From contig CAAGQJ010000060.1 of assembly GCA_900772095.1 (NCBI GenBank), positions 47,026 through 111,025 on the forward strand: a DNA stretch of 64,000 nt, read 5' to 3'. Positions within the stretch are counted from its first letter, which is position 1; every line of letters starts with the position of its first letter. A program made the position numbers and the translations under genes. The notes beneath the pieces are model-generated. The model saw nothing but the letters and a program-made list of their open reading frames with translations. It did no database searches and was not told the origin of the DNA. The DNA comes from Bacilli bacterium (lineage in GTDB: Bacteria > Bacillota_I > Bacilli_A > RF39 > UBA660). This document shows, piece by piece, positions 49,258 to 58,375 of the stretch.

Positions 49258-50484
49258 ATGACAAGAGAAGAAGCTTATTCTCAATGCCTTGCTGCATTAG
49301 GCAAGTCCAACTTCACCCTAGTTGAACTTCCTACTGGCTATGGTAAGAGCTACATTTCCATAAGAATGACAAACCATATTATAGAAACCTCTTGCAATAA
49401 CAAACCCGTGGTTTCCATACTTCTGCTTGTAGCCAAAACTGCTCATAAAGGTACTTGGAAGGATGAGTTGGCTAAGTGGGGAGGCATCAAGGGTAATGCT
49501 CATCTTATTATTGAGTGTTATGAGTCACTTCATAAGCACATTGACGAGCATTTTGACATCATCATTATGGATGAATGTCATCACCTCAACAGTGACCTCC
49601 GACATGACCTCTTTAACACCATCTCCTTTCATAATGTCATTGGTCTCAGTGCCACAATCCCTCAAAAACTCAAGCAGTATTTCCTTTATAAGTATCATGC
49701 ACAGACTGTATTGTGTAACATCACTGATGCCATTAAGGATGGTGTTCTTCCTGAACCTCAGATCATTATCTATCCTCTTGAGCTTAATAATGTTCATTCT
49801 ACAGAGTTTATAGAGATTAATCCTAAGGCTAAAGGTCTCCTTCATCATGGTTCTTTCTCTAAACTTTGGAGTTATCGTAAGATGAAAGTACATGCCATTA
49901 TCTCCTGCACCCAGCGTCAGAAGCTCAATGACATGAACTCTCAGATTCTCTTTCAAAAGAACTCTTTTATGCGTACTCATAAAGAATATACCAAGAACAA
50001 ATGGCTTTTCTCATGTGGTGAACGCATTAAGTATCTTGCCAATCTCAAGAATAGTATTGTTAAAAATATACTTTCTATTCTTGCTGATGAGCGCACACTT
50101 ACTTTCTGCAAGACTATTGAGCAGGCTGAATGTCTTGGTGAGCATTGCATACATTCCAAGAATCCTTATTCTGAGCAAATATACAAGAATTTTAATGATA
50201 AGAAGATTAATCACATCACTTCTGTCAACATTCTTAATGAGAATGCCAATCTTGTAGATTGTAAATATGCTATCTTTGCCAACTATTCCTCGTCTGAGGT
50301 ATGTAGTGTACAAAGATGTGGACGTGCCTTAAGACATAAATCCCCAGTCATCATCATGCCTTTCTATAAGAACACTCGTGAGGAAGAGATACTTAAGGAT
50401 ATGATTAAGGACTTCAATCCTGACTCTATCCATACAGTCTATTCTCTTACCGAGCTTCAAAGTCTCTTAAAGAAATTATCTTAA
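49258..50484 (+). CDS. SF2 DNA helicase
   Basis: 408 residues with the SF2 motif set: Walker A PTGYGKS (residues 25-31), Walker B DECHH (105-109), SAT (131-133) and a C-terminal QRCGRALRH (motif VI) near 360. This is the compact layout of phage DEAD/DEAH-type helicases used for recombination and replication restart; crAss phages often have an SNF2-like one. It starts the replication side of the plus strand. Array 3 of the 10-bp repeat follows it. Confidence 0.85.
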   Translation: MTREEAYSQCLAALGKSNFTLVELPTGYGKSYISIRMTNHIIETSCNNKPVVSILLLVAKTAHKGTWKDELAKWGGIKGNAHLIIECYESLHKHIDEHFDIIIMDECHHLNSDLRHDLFNTISFHNVIGLSATIPQKLKQYFLYKYHAQTVLCNITDAIKDGVLPEPQIIIYPLELNNVHSTEFIEINPKAKGLLHHGSFSKLWSYRKMKVHAIISCTQRQKLNDMNSQILFQKNSFMRTHKEYTKNKWLFSCGERIKYLANLKNSIVKNILSILADERTLTFCKTIEQAECLGEHCIHSKNPYSEQIYKNFNDKKINHITSVNILNENANLVDCKYAIFANYSSSEVCSVQRCGRALRHKSPVIIMPFYKNTREEEILKDMIKDFNPDSIHTVYSLTELQSLLKKLS

Positions 50485-50511
50485 CTTCTTTGTACTCTCA
50501 AAAGGTTTTTG

Positions 50512-50519
50512 TTACTTTG
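50512..50519 (+). promoter_or_regulatory. Weak -7 box before the HEIAH gene
   Basis: TTACTTTG differs from TAnnTTTG at one position, about 110 bases before the ATG at 50629; the leader would contain the 10-bp array. Confidence 0.3.
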
Positions 50520-50560
50520 CCATAAATATAATCTTAATTCACAGTAAGACTTAAAAACCT

Positions 50561-50600
50561 TGGCTCAAAAAGGCTCATTAAGGCTCATTAAGGCTTATAA
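50561..50600. repeat. 10-bp-period AAGGCTTA array (array 3)
   Basis: Units TGGCTCAAAA, AGGCTCATTA, AGGCTCATTA and AGGCTTATAA at exact 10-base spacing, between the helicase gene and the HEIAH gene. The identical pair of AGGCTCATTA units is the most regular part of any array. Confidence 0.8.
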
Positions 50601-50628
50601 AAAACTTAAAGAAAAAAAGAAAACTATT

Positions 50629-52188
50629 ATGACAGATAACAATACACTAAGAGAGTTCTCTTACTCTCATCCTATCACATACAAAGGAGTCCCCTACCCT
50701 TCTGCTCCAGCTAATATACTGACAGATGGGCAGCAGACTCCTGTTAATGTATTTGCAGATGCCAATGGCAACTATTATGTCTTAGATAACAATGGCTCAG
50801 CTAAGTCTGTTATGCCAGTCCATACCCTTGACGAGGTAGTTGTCACTCCTTCAAAGGAGAATCTTCTGTCTGCACAATTTAATGAATATCTTACACAAAG
50901 CAATGATAAGACACAGGTTCTTGATACTCCTCATAGGGAGTACAATCCTAATTTGAAAACAAAGTTTTTAGAAGGTGCTCATTATCATGCTGCTTGGGAG
51001 AAAGAGCATTCTAACCTTACTGCTTGGAATCAAGCTCTTTCAGCAGTTCCATTTGCAGTTGCTTCTACTCCATTAGTAGGAGCATTAGGTCAGGCAGCCT
51101 TGGCTACTACAGCAGGACAGACTGCAAGAGTTGGTATAGCCTCCCTTATGTCCAATCCTATTGTAGATGCTGCCAATACTGGCTTAGGTCTTGGTTTTGC
51201 AGCCAAAGGTGCCTATGATGTCAGTCAAGGAAAATTTACCCCTGAGACTGCTATGGATTTAGCTGGTGGTGCAGGACTTATGTTCAAGAGTCTTACTGGA
51301 CTTGATAAAGCAAGAAGAGCAAAGAAAGCTTCTTCTATTGTTAGACAGTCTGAGGAAACACCTTCTATAGACCAAGGCACTTGGGAAGATGTGGATTTGT
51401 CTTCACCTTTGGAAGACAAAACTCAAATTCCAATGGACATAAAGGCTGATGCTGCTCAAAGGTATACAGACTTTATCAATAGTGAAGACTATCAAAGTAG
51501 ACTTCAAAGAGCAGGATTGGAAGACCATTGGAATTACATGAAGAAACTTACAAACAGGAGGGTAAATAGTAAAGATTATTTTCCAGGAAAAGTAAAAGGA
51601 GTAATAAATAAAAACCCTGAGATAGAAGGACAATCCAATATAACACCATTACATTTGAAAAAGAAATTTCCATTTATAGAATTTAATCCTGAATATGGTA
51701 TTACTTTAAGAAGGGATCTCTCTACTTATGAAATTCAAAAGATTCTTGACCATGAAATAGCACACTGGGCTACTGGAAATGCTGGTATTTATAATGAAGG
51801 TAATATGATTATTCCTCCATTTATCTTTAGAAAAGGTACAAAAAATATAGGTGACATTATGAGATATAATGAAAGTATTGTGCCAAATATACCTTATAAA
51901 AATAGTGGATTAAAGATAGATGATTACTACTATTTAACAGACCCACAAGAGAAAAGAGCAAGAGCATATTCAGTACTTCAACAAATTAAAAATAAAGAAG
52001 TATCTATAGATGATTTTGTTGATTTATATACAAATAATGGTAAAATTGTAAAAAAAGCTCCAGATCAACTAAGGCAATTAGGATATGTATTATCTCCTGA
52101 AAATATCAAAAAGTATATAAAAAACTTCTTATCAATCAGTATGCCTGTAGGTATGACAGTACCTTATATTAACAAAGAAAATAAGTAA
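50629..52188 (+). CDS. HEIAH zincin-like protein with virion-protein features
   Basis: 519 residues from the ATG at 50629; an earlier ATG at 50560 is inside the repeat array and is not preferred. Near residue 68 it has TLDEVVVTPS, a motif I associate with Bacteroides phage virion and exported proteins. Residues about 125-200 are hydrophobic and G/A-rich (possible membrane insertion). W252-E-D-V-D-L matches the ending of the paralog domain family. The C-terminal part has HEIAH at 375-379, a zinc metallopeptidase motif. It may be an effector or ejected protease; the next gene, on the adjacent base, may be its partner. Substrate unknown. Confidence 0.6.
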   Translation: MTDNNTLREFSYSHPITYKGVPYPSAPANILTDGQQTPVNVFADANGNYYVLDNNGSAKSVMPVHTLDEVVVTPSKENLLSAQFNEYLTQSNDKTQVLDTPHREYNPNLKTKFLEGAHYHAAWEKEHSNLTAWNQALSAVPFAVASTPLVGALGQAALATTAGQTARVGIASLMSNPIVDAANTGLGLGFAAKGAYDVSQGKFTPETAMDLAGGAGLMFKSLTGLDKARRAKKASSIVRQSEETPSIDQGTWEDVDLSSPLEDKTQIPMDIKADAAQRYTDFINSEDYQSRLQRAGLEDHWNYMKKLTNRRVNSKDYFPGKVKGVINKNPEIEGQSNITPLHLKKKFPFIEFNPEYGITLRRDLSTYEIQKILDHEIAHWATGNAGIYNEGNMIIPPFIFRKGTKNIGDIMRYNESIVPNIPYKNSGLKIDDYYYLTDPQEKRARAYSVLQQIKNKEVSIDDFVDLYTNNGKIVKKAPDQLRQLGYVLSPENIKKYIKNFLSISMPVGMTVPYINKENK

Positions 52189-52524
52189 ATGGACAAAGAA
52201 AAAATCATAGAAGCAGAACATCATTCAGCTTTAGCATTCTCTTATATTCATAGGAGAATTGTCTATTCCATGTCATTGCAAATGAGAGCATGTTATGATA
52301 TTGGGTATGTTACAATTAGTTTTAATACTGATGATAAAAAGTTAAACATTTTATCTGATAAAGAATTGGAGAAAATGATCAATTCCTTAAAAGCTCCCAA
52401 ATGGAATGCCAAATATGAATATATTAAGGAAAGAAATAAACATCTTTTAATCCCATTTTGTTACATTCCTTCTCAAATACTACTAAACATTCTCTATAGA
52501 ATACTAAAAATAAAAAATAAATAA
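52189..52524 (+). CDS. Small partner protein of the HEIAH gene
   Basis: 111 residues. The ATG directly follows the TAA of the HEIAH gene. Helical start with two histidines, strands in the middle, and a C-terminal hydrophobic segment (about 80-98), so perhaps membrane-associated. Such tight linkage suggests a partner, inhibitor or chaperone. No family recognised. Confidence 0.5.
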   Translation: MDKEKIIEAEHHSALAFSYIHRRIVYSMSLQMRACYDIGYVTISFNTDDKKLNILSDKELEKMINSLKAPKWNAKYEYIKERNKHLLIPFCYIPSQILLNILYRILKIKNK

Positions 52525-52530
52525 ACATTC

Positions 52531-52586
52531 TTTAAAAGCTTAAATAGGTTTAGATAGGCTTAGAAAGGCTTATAAAAGCTTATCAT
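52531..52586. repeat. 10-bp-period AAGGCTTA array (array 4)
   Basis: At least five units at 10-base spacing: AAAAGCTTAA, ATAGGTTTAG, ATAGGCTTAG, AAAGGCTTAT and AAAAGCTTAT, starting 6 bases after the stop of the 111-residue gene. Confidence 0.75.
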
Positions 52587-52603
52587 AAAAAATATTTTCA
52601 TTC

Positions 52604-52635
52604 AGCACAGCTCCTCCCAAGGGGTTGTGCTTTTT
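52604..52635 (+). terminator. Rho-independent terminator
   Basis: AGCACA pairs with TGTGCT, with an inner CCTCC/GGGG stem, followed by five T. Ends the HEIAH gene transcript and follows array 4. Confidence 0.8.
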
Positions 52636-52666
52636 GCGTTTATAAAGGTTTAAACAATCATATATT

Positions 52667-53221
52667 ATGAAATTTACAGTAAATTCAGATGTGCTCCAAC
52701 ATGAGCACATTACTATAGGTGATTTCCTTGTATTACTTATAGGCTATTATGGTATCAACTACAAGGAATGTCTTGATAAGATGTTGACAAATGAACTTGT
52801 CAATACTAATGTGTTCAATCCTAATGAGATTGTTCTTTCACGTAACACAAAGGATTTGATAACAAGTATTATTATATCATCTGATGATAGGATAATAAAT
52901 AGTGATATTGACTATACTTCATTGGCTCAGAAGCTGCAAGCTCTCTATCCTCAAGGCTGTAAGTCTGGTACAACATATTCTTGGACTGACAAGACTTCTC
53001 TCATTGTGCAGAAACTGTGTGCACTTGTAGTTAAATACAACTTTTCATTTACTGAGCAGGAGGCTCTGAGGGCTACAGAAGAGTACGTTAAGTCCTTCTC
53101 AAATGACCTTAGTCATATGCAACTGCTCAAGTATTTCATTCTCAAGACTACTAAGGATGATGACATGGAATCAATGTTCATGACAATTATCGAAAATAAC
53201 AGACAACATGAAGAAAATTGA
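52667..53221 (+). CDS. Replication-module protein, paralog A
   Basis: 184 residues, helical, with YVKSFSNDLSHMQLLKYFIL near 145. Related in layout and ending (Y-V, K/R-L/x-x-K-Y-F-I-L-K) to the next gene. Starts a nearly gapless run of genes to 63902. May form a complex with the DnaB-like helicase (for example a loader), which I infer only from position. Confidence 0.55.
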   Translation: MKFTVNSDVLQHEHITIGDFLVLLIGYYGINYKECLDKMLTNELVNTNVFNPNEIVLSRNTKDLITSIIISSDDRIINSDIDYTSLAQKLQALYPQGCKSGTTYSWTDKTSLIVQKLCALVVKYNFSFTEQEALRATEEYVKSFSNDLSHMQLLKYFILKTTKDDDMESMFMTIIENNRQHEEN

Positions 53222-53822
53222 AATTGACGAGGCTAAGTGCCTCAAACTTGGTCTCACATTGCAGGAGACACTCATTGCTATTGCCATAAGCATGGGCAAG
53301 TATAAGGAGACTGCTACCAATATGCTTAATCGTGGTATTATTACATTAGATCTTTTCAAGCAAGGTTCTCCTGACATCACTTCCAAATGGAAGAGTAAAG
53401 TTAGTAGTTTTCTTGCTTCTGATGAACAGCGGCTTGAAACTCTTGCTTTGAAGGTACAGGATTGTTTTCCTAAACAGAAGCTGATGTATGCCAATGGCAG
53501 AGAGTCTCCTTTTTATTTCAGATGTAACAAGACTGAAATCAAGAACAAGCTCAAGAAGTTTCTTGATATCTATGGTGAAGTATCTGATGATGACATCATT
53601 GATGCCACTAAAAGATATGTTGACACCTATGCTCCTAAAGGCTATGTAGGCATGCGTCTTGCTAAATATTTCATTCTTAAAAATGACAAACGTCTTACTG
53701 CTGATGATGAAGTCCATGTTGAGCAGCTCTCTGACTTGGCTACTTTCCTTGAAAATAAGTCTGAGAATAAGCCTCAAGACATTGTTAATGGTGATGATTG
53801 GTTACTGAATAGCAGGAATTAG
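53208..53822 (+). CDS. Replication-module protein, paralog B
   Basis: 204 residues, similar in plan to the previous gene: an N-terminal domain starting K-C-L-K-L-G-L-T, a middle linker, and a helical end with RYVDTYAPKGYVGMRLAKYF. Overlaps it by 14 bases and lies 2 bases before the DnaB-like helicase gene. A tandem duplication. Confidence 0.55.
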   Translation: MKKIEIDEAKCLKLGLTLQETLIAIAISMGKYKETATNMLNRGIITLDLFKQGSPDITSKWKSKVSSFLASDEQRLETLALKVQDCFPKQKLMYANGRESPFYFRCNKTEIKNKLKKFLDIYGEVSDDDIIDATKRYVDTYAPKGYVGMRLAKYFILKNDKRLTADDEVHVEQLSDLATFLENKSENKPQDIVNGDDWLLNSRN

Positions 53823-53824
53823 GT

Positions 53825-54928
53825 ATGAGTACAAGTCTTATTCAACGAGTATTACAAAATGCTGAAGAACGAAGACAACGCATTCTTAGTGGTAAGGTCA
53901 ATTGTATTCCTTCTCCCTTCAAGACCTTTCGTTATGACTTCCCTGGAGTTGAGTTAGGTACTTATTATCTTATCTCTGGAGGAGCCAAGGCTTCTAAGTC
54001 CAAGATTACCAATTTCCTCTTCCTCTTCAACACTGTTCTTTATGCTTATGAGCATCCTGACCTTGTAAGACTTAAGATATTCTATGCTCTTCTTGAGGAG
54101 AAGGCTGAAAACATCACTGGTAAGTTCATCTGCTATCTTCTCTACAAGTTGTCTGGAGGTAAGATTAGGATTGATATCAAGACCTTCAAGTCTGTTGATG
54201 AGAACAGAGTTCTGCCTAAAGAGATTCTTGATCTTCTTAACACATTAGAGTATCAGTCTATACTTCATTTCTTTGAAGAACATGTAATATGGATTCCTGA
54301 CAGAAATCCTACTGGCATCTACAATGTTCTGAAGGATTATGCTGAGAAGCATGGTACTACTCATTATAAGAAGGTTAAGGGTTATGACAAGGAGGTATTT
54401 GATTGGTATGAACCTGATGACCCTGATGAATATGTTCTTTGTATGATAGACCATATAAGTCTTATATCCACTGAACGCGGTATGGATTTGCGTAATTCTA
54501 TTAAGAAACTATCTGAATATTTGAAGATTGTTCGCAACAAATTCAATTATATTCCTGTAGTTGTACAGCAGCAAAATTCTGAGACCATTTCTCTTGAAGC
54601 CTTCAAAGCCAACAAAATCAGACCTACACAGAAAGGTCTTGCTGATAGTCAGGACCCTGGTAAGGATTGTGATGTCATGCTTGGTATCACTTCTCCCTTT
54701 GCTTTTGAACTTAAGGAATATCAGAAGTATGACATTACCAAACTTAGAAGTTGTGTTAGATTCCTTGAAGTTGTATTAGGTAGAGATGGTGAGAGCAATG
54801 CCATCATTGGCTTGTACTTTGATGGTGCCACTGGTTTTTATGCCCCTCTTCCTAAGTATGACAATCTTCCTGAGCTTAATAAGGTCTATCAGCTCATTCA
54901 AAGAAATCAAGAGAGTACATCTAAGTGA
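53825..54928 (+). CDS. DnaB-like replicative helicase
   Basis: 367 residues. A RecA-type core with GGAKASKSK (about residues 48-56) as P-loop, a strand-helix pair with FYALLEEKAENI (the usual glutamate block), VLCMIDHISLIS as Walker B, and VVVQQQNSE as sensor strand, then arginine-rich turns near the end. This is the crAss-type compact DnaB that unwinds DNA at the fork. No N-terminal domain of DnaB, so it probably relies on other proteins for loading. Confidence 0.8.
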   Translation: MSTSLIQRVLQNAEERRQRILSGKVNCIPSPFKTFRYDFPGVELGTYYLISGGAKASKSKITNFLFLFNTVLYAYEHPDLVRLKIFYALLEEKAENITGKFICYLLYKLSGGKIRIDIKTFKSVDENRVLPKEILDLLNTLEYQSILHFFEEHVIWIPDRNPTGIYNVLKDYAEKHGTTHYKKVKGYDKEVFDWYEPDDPDEYVLCMIDHISLISTERGMDLRNSIKKLSEYLKIVRNKFNYIPVVVQQQNSETISLEAFKANKIRPTQKGLADSQDPGKDCDVMLGITSPFAFELKEYQKYDITKLRSCVRFLEVVLGRDGESNAIIGLYFDGATGFYAPLPKYDNLPELNKVYQLIQRNQESTSK

Positions 54929-54986
54929 TTCTCTTCATTCTTCATAGTACATTTTATAGCATCTTGCTTAGGCTTCTTTGTCTAAG

Positions 54987-54994
54987 TACATTTG
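54987..54994 (+). promoter_or_regulatory. Bacteroides-type -7 promoter box
   Basis: TACATTTG, 38 bases before the ATG at 55032, after the only gap of about 100 bases in this block. Probably an extra start for the RecA-fold ATPase and following genes. Confidence 0.5.
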
Positions 54995-55031
54995 CAGTCC
55001 AATAACAATTTTAATTTAAAAACAAAAAAAA

Positions 55032-55850
55032 ATGAGTAACATCGTTTTACCTACCCAGCGTAGGAAAGCCACTGACTACAACCCTCGGTTGATGGTCTTG
55101 TTTGGCAAACCCAAGTGTGGAAAGTCCACTCTAATGGCAAGTCTTGACAACAATCTTATCATTGACCTTGAGGATGGCTACCGTGCTCTTGATGTCATGG
55201 CTGTACAGGCAAGAAATGCCAATGACATCTTTGAAATCCGCAATCTTATTGCACAGAAGAATCATGAGAATGGCGACAAGCCTTTCTATCGCTTCATCAC
55301 TATTGACAATGCTTCTCGATTGGAAGAAATGGCTGTCTTCTATGCAGCAGTCCTTTATCGTAGAACTCAGATGGGTGCTAATTTTGGCTATAAGAAAGAT
55401 AAGATTGGCAACATCTTGAAGGATGCTAATGGTGATAAGATTATTGACCCTAAGGCTGATGTCCGTCAATTGCCTAATGGTGCTGGCTATCTTTACATGC
55501 GCAATGCCATTAAGGAAATGGTCAATATGTTTCGTCCTCTTTGTGACACTCTCATTCTTGTATGCCATGTCAAGGACAAGCAAATCCGAAAGAATGATGA
55601 GGAGACTACAGAGATGGCTGTAGACATTGCAGGAAAGACTGGCGACATTATCTGTGGTGAGGCTGATGCTATTGGCTATATCTCTCGTCAGGCTAATAAG
55701 ACTCTTATTTCTTTTGTTGGAGGTGATAATGCCATCCGTGGTTCTCGTCCTCTACATCTTAGAGAGAAGGTCTTTCAAGTTGCCGAGTCTGATGATAAGG
55801 GCAACATCAAGGTTGACATGAGTCCCATCTTCCTTGACACAAAAAAGTAA
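55032..55850 (+). CDS. RecA-fold ATPase, Sak4-like
   Basis: 272 residues. GKPKCGKST (about residues 26-34) is the P-loop, IIDLEDGYRALD follows, RFITIDNASRLEEMA is Walker B, and LILVCHVKDKQI is the third strand. Arrangement and length fit phage Sak4/AAA_24 proteins, which act in single-strand annealing and recombination. Placed with helicase, SSB candidate and primase. Confidence 0.75.
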   Translation: MSNIVLPTQRRKATDYNPRLMVLFGKPKCGKSTLMASLDNNLIIDLEDGYRALDVMAVQARNANDIFEIRNLIAQKNHENGDKPFYRFITIDNASRLEEMAVFYAAVLYRRTQMGANFGYKKDKIGNILKDANGDKIIDPKADVRQLPNGAGYLYMRNAIKEMVNMFRPLCDTLILVCHVKDKQIRKNDEETTEMAVDIAGKTGDIICGEADAIGYISRQANKTLISFVGGDNAIRGSRPLHLREKVFQVAESDDKGNIKVDMSPIFLDTKK

Positions 55851-55902
55851 TAAGCAATAAACATTCAAATTAATAAACAACATTTTAAAAAATCAAAAAA
55901 CA

Positions 55903-56334
55903 ATGGAAAAAAGAATTTCTTACAGTCAGTTTCAGTCAGTTAAGTGTGTAGCCAAGGCTTGTGACCCCCTCATCTCTAAACGTGCTAAGCTTAAGGAGAA
56001 GATAGATAAGCTTACAGCTGAGTATGATGGTTGTGACACACAGATTAAGTCTCTTGAGGCTGGTATTGTTACAGTTATTGGTTTCCCTGTAGACATGCTT
56101 GTCAAGAAGGTCATTGAGCCTGGCATTGATGTCAATGGCATGCCTAAGAAGACTACCAAGTATCTCCCTACCGACATTGTTTCTTATGATGAGAAACACA
56201 AGCAGTACATCATCTCTGTTGATGAAACACCTTGTTCACCTGATACACCTACCACACCTACTGAACCTACTACACCTCAGACAGAAAGTGTAACAGAAGA
56301 TACAATGCCTGTTAATACCCTAGTATTAGAGTAA
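55903..56334 (+). CDS. Replication-module coiled-coil protein
   Basis: 143 residues: helical coiled coil (about 20-50), a strand-rich middle, then a low-complexity T/P-rich tail (about 108-130) with repeated PTTPTEPTTP-type units. No motif identifies it. Possibly a scaffold for the SSB-type protein coded next. Confidence 0.5.
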   Translation: MEKRISYSQFQSVKCVAKACDPLISKRAKLKEKIDKLTAEYDGCDTQIKSLEAGIVTVIGFPVDMLVKKVIEPGIDVNGMPKKTTKYLPTDIVSYDEKHKQYIISVDETPCSPDTPTTPTEPTTPQTESVTEDTMPVNTLVLE

Positions 56335-56391
56335 TGACATTTTTAACAAATAACAAGTAAGTAACAAATATTTAAAAAATACAAGACAATT

Positions 56392-57327
56392 ATGGAAATT
56401 AATAACAGTTATGTTTTCCTTACCATTGGTAAGACACAGGAGTCTACTGAGACTCAGGAGTTCAAGAAGTATGTTGGTGTAGGCTCTTCTTTTGTAGTGG
56501 CTGTCAATCCTACTAAGAAGCAGCTTGAGGAAATCTATGGCCATGAGTTGGCTAATGACCCTGAATATGTTGTTGACACTGACAATGGCAAGGAAGCTCG
56601 TGTTTCATTTGTAGTCAAGACTGACCCTAACATCTGCAATGGCATTGAGATTATCAATCGTGCAATGTTTACTCTTCGCAATGTTCCTGCTTACAACAAG
56701 GATGAATCTAAGGTGCAGGTCATTGACAAGTATGGCAACACCACTTGGGCTGACACTAATGATGCCAAGGCTGGCAAGAAGCTTTTCTCTGCTACTGGCA
56801 AAGAATTGAAGATTGATTCTTCTTATCGCATGGCTTGTGTTGGTGAAGCTGACCTTGTTGGTTTCCTCAAAGCTTATCTTGGTGTTGGCGATGCTTTCAA
56901 CTATGTCAATGGTTCTTGGGTCAAGAAGGACAATGCTGATGACTTCCTCTTTGGACTTGAACATATCAAGGACTATTTCTCTGGTGATTTCTCTGAGATC
57001 AAGGATGCCATTGCTCTTCAGCCCAACAATAAGGTGAAGCTCCTTTATGGTGTGCGTACTACTGATGAGGGCAAGCAGTATCAGACTGTTGCTACACGTA
57101 ATGGCATGGTTCTCCTCAATAGTGCTGGCTCTAAGGCTCTTGACCGTCTTGAGAAGGAACTTGCCAATGCCAAGAACAACGGTTCTTATGCTTCTACTGA
57201 TTTCCGTGTGCAGCCTCTTGCAGAGTATTCTGTAGAGCCTACTGACTTCTCTACTGCTCCTGCTGCACCTACTGGTGGTCAGGGGTCTGAGACTTCTATG
57301 GGCAATGAATTGCCTTGGAATTATTAA
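56392..57327 (+). CDS. Candidate single-stranded DNA-binding protein
   Basis: 311 residues. Strand-rich with many aromatic and charged residues, a linker of A/P/T/G near 290-300, and an ending ELPWNY that recalls the short protein-binding tail of SSB proteins. Codon choice suggests high expression, as for SSB. Located between RecA-fold ATPase and primase. No zinc ribbon as in T4 gp32. The call rests on place, composition and tail. Confidence 0.5.
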   Translation: MEINNSYVFLTIGKTQESTETQEFKKYVGVGSSFVVAVNPTKKQLEEIYGHELANDPEYVVDTDNGKEARVSFVVKTDPNICNGIEIINRAMFTLRNVPAYNKDESKVQVIDKYGNTTWADTNDAKAGKKLFSATGKELKIDSSYRMACVGEADLVGFLKAYLGVGDAFNYVNGSWVKKDNADDFLFGLEHIKDYFSGDFSEIKDAIALQPNNKVKLLYGVRTTDEGKQYQTVATRNGMVLLNSAGSKALDRLEKELANAKNNGSYASTDFRVQPLAEYSVEPTDFSTAPAAPTGGQGSETSMGNELPWNY

Positions 57328-57357
57328 TTCTTAAAACTGCTTTATGATAATAATCTT

Positions 57358-58362
57358 ATGGTGATAGGCAAGACTTTTCCCAGTATATCTAAAACTGAAA
57401 TTTTCAGCAAGTTCAGCGAGACACAGGTTCTTTCTGCTGTATTTCCTCAAATCACGTCCATTCCATGCAGGATTTCATCTCCTCTTAGGGAAGACCTTCA
57501 TCCATCTTTCAGCATTTACATGGACAATGGAGGTCATATTAGGTATAAGGACCATGCTGATTCTTCTGTTCATGGTGGATTGCTCGACCTTCTTTGTGCT
57601 TATTGGGATTGTACATTCAATCAGACACTTGAAAAGGTTTGCAACCTCATGATTAAGAATACCAACATCACCATTAAGCCTAAGCAGATACGTACTTTTA
57701 CAAGAAAGGAGGCAAGCACTCTTACTTCCATTCAAGTCAAAGTACGTCCTTGGCATGATTATGATTATGCCTATTGGGAGTCCTATGGAGTCTCTAAGCA
57801 GTGGCTTCATTATGCTGAGATTTACCCCATCTCCTATAAGATTATTATCAAGAAAAGCTCTCCCTCTGACAAGGGGAGGCAGTATATATTTCCTGCTGAC
57901 AAGTATGCCTACAGCTTCATTGAGAGAAAGGAAGGCAGTGTACAAATGAAAATCTATCAACCTTATAATACTAAAGGATTCAAGTGGTCTTCTAAGATGG
58001 ATGCTTCTGTCATAGGTCTTTGGACTAAGATTCCTCTTTATGGTGATAAGGTTGTTATTTGCTCTTCCCTTAAGGATGCTTTATGCATATCTTGCCAGCT
58101 TCACATCCCTACTCTATGCCTTCAAGGTGAAGGCTATGACATGTCTGACACTGCCATTAATGAGTTGAAAAGACGATATAAAAAGATATTTATTTCTTTT
58201 GATACTGATAAGGCAGGTATTATTGATGGACAGAAATTGGCTCAACGCACTGGTTTTGTCAATATTGTCTCTAATCTTGGTTCTTGTAAAGACTATAGTG
58301 ATTATTATAAGTCTTTGCAGGATAAAACACAATTCAAACAATTAAAAAATCTATTCAATTAA
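57358..58362 (+). CDS. DnaG-type primase (Toprim)
   Basis: 334 residues. N-terminal part with ISSPLREDLHPSFSIYMDNG and YKDHAD, as in DnaG-like catalytic cores, followed by a Toprim domain: VVICSSLKDALCIS, then FISFDTDKAG (two aspartates, metal site) and a G-K/T pattern. The first Toprim position is serine rather than the usual glutamate, so activity may rely on another acid. No zinc-binding N-terminus visible. Makes RNA primers with the DnaB-like helicase. The Ubl candidate starts 13 bases later. Confidence 0.75.
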   Translation: MVIGKTFPSISKTEIFSKFSETQVLSAVFPQITSIPCRISSPLREDLHPSFSIYMDNGGHIRYKDHADSSVHGGLLDLLCAYWDCTFNQTLEKVCNLMIKNTNITIKPKQIRTFTRKEASTLTSIQVKVRPWHDYDYAYWESYGVSKQWLHYAEIYPISYKIIIKKSSPSDKGRQYIFPADKYAYSFIERKEGSVQMKIYQPYNTKGFKWSSKMDASVIGLWTKIPLYGDKVVICSSLKDALCISCQLHIPTLCLQGEGYDMSDTAINELKRRYKKIFISFDTDKAGIIDGQKLAQRTGFVNIVSNLGSCKDYSDYYKSLQDKTQFKQLKNLFN

Positions 58363-58375
58363 CAAAAGAAAAATT

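Noticed and set aside
49318..50313. Minus-strand frames of up to 151 codons under the helicase gene
   Set aside because: The plus strand has a complete helicase with all motifs; the antisense frames are shadows.
50560..50628. Upstream ATG for the HEIAH gene
   Set aside because: The added 23 codons are encoded by the 10-bp repeat array and are lysine-rich, low-complexity sequence.
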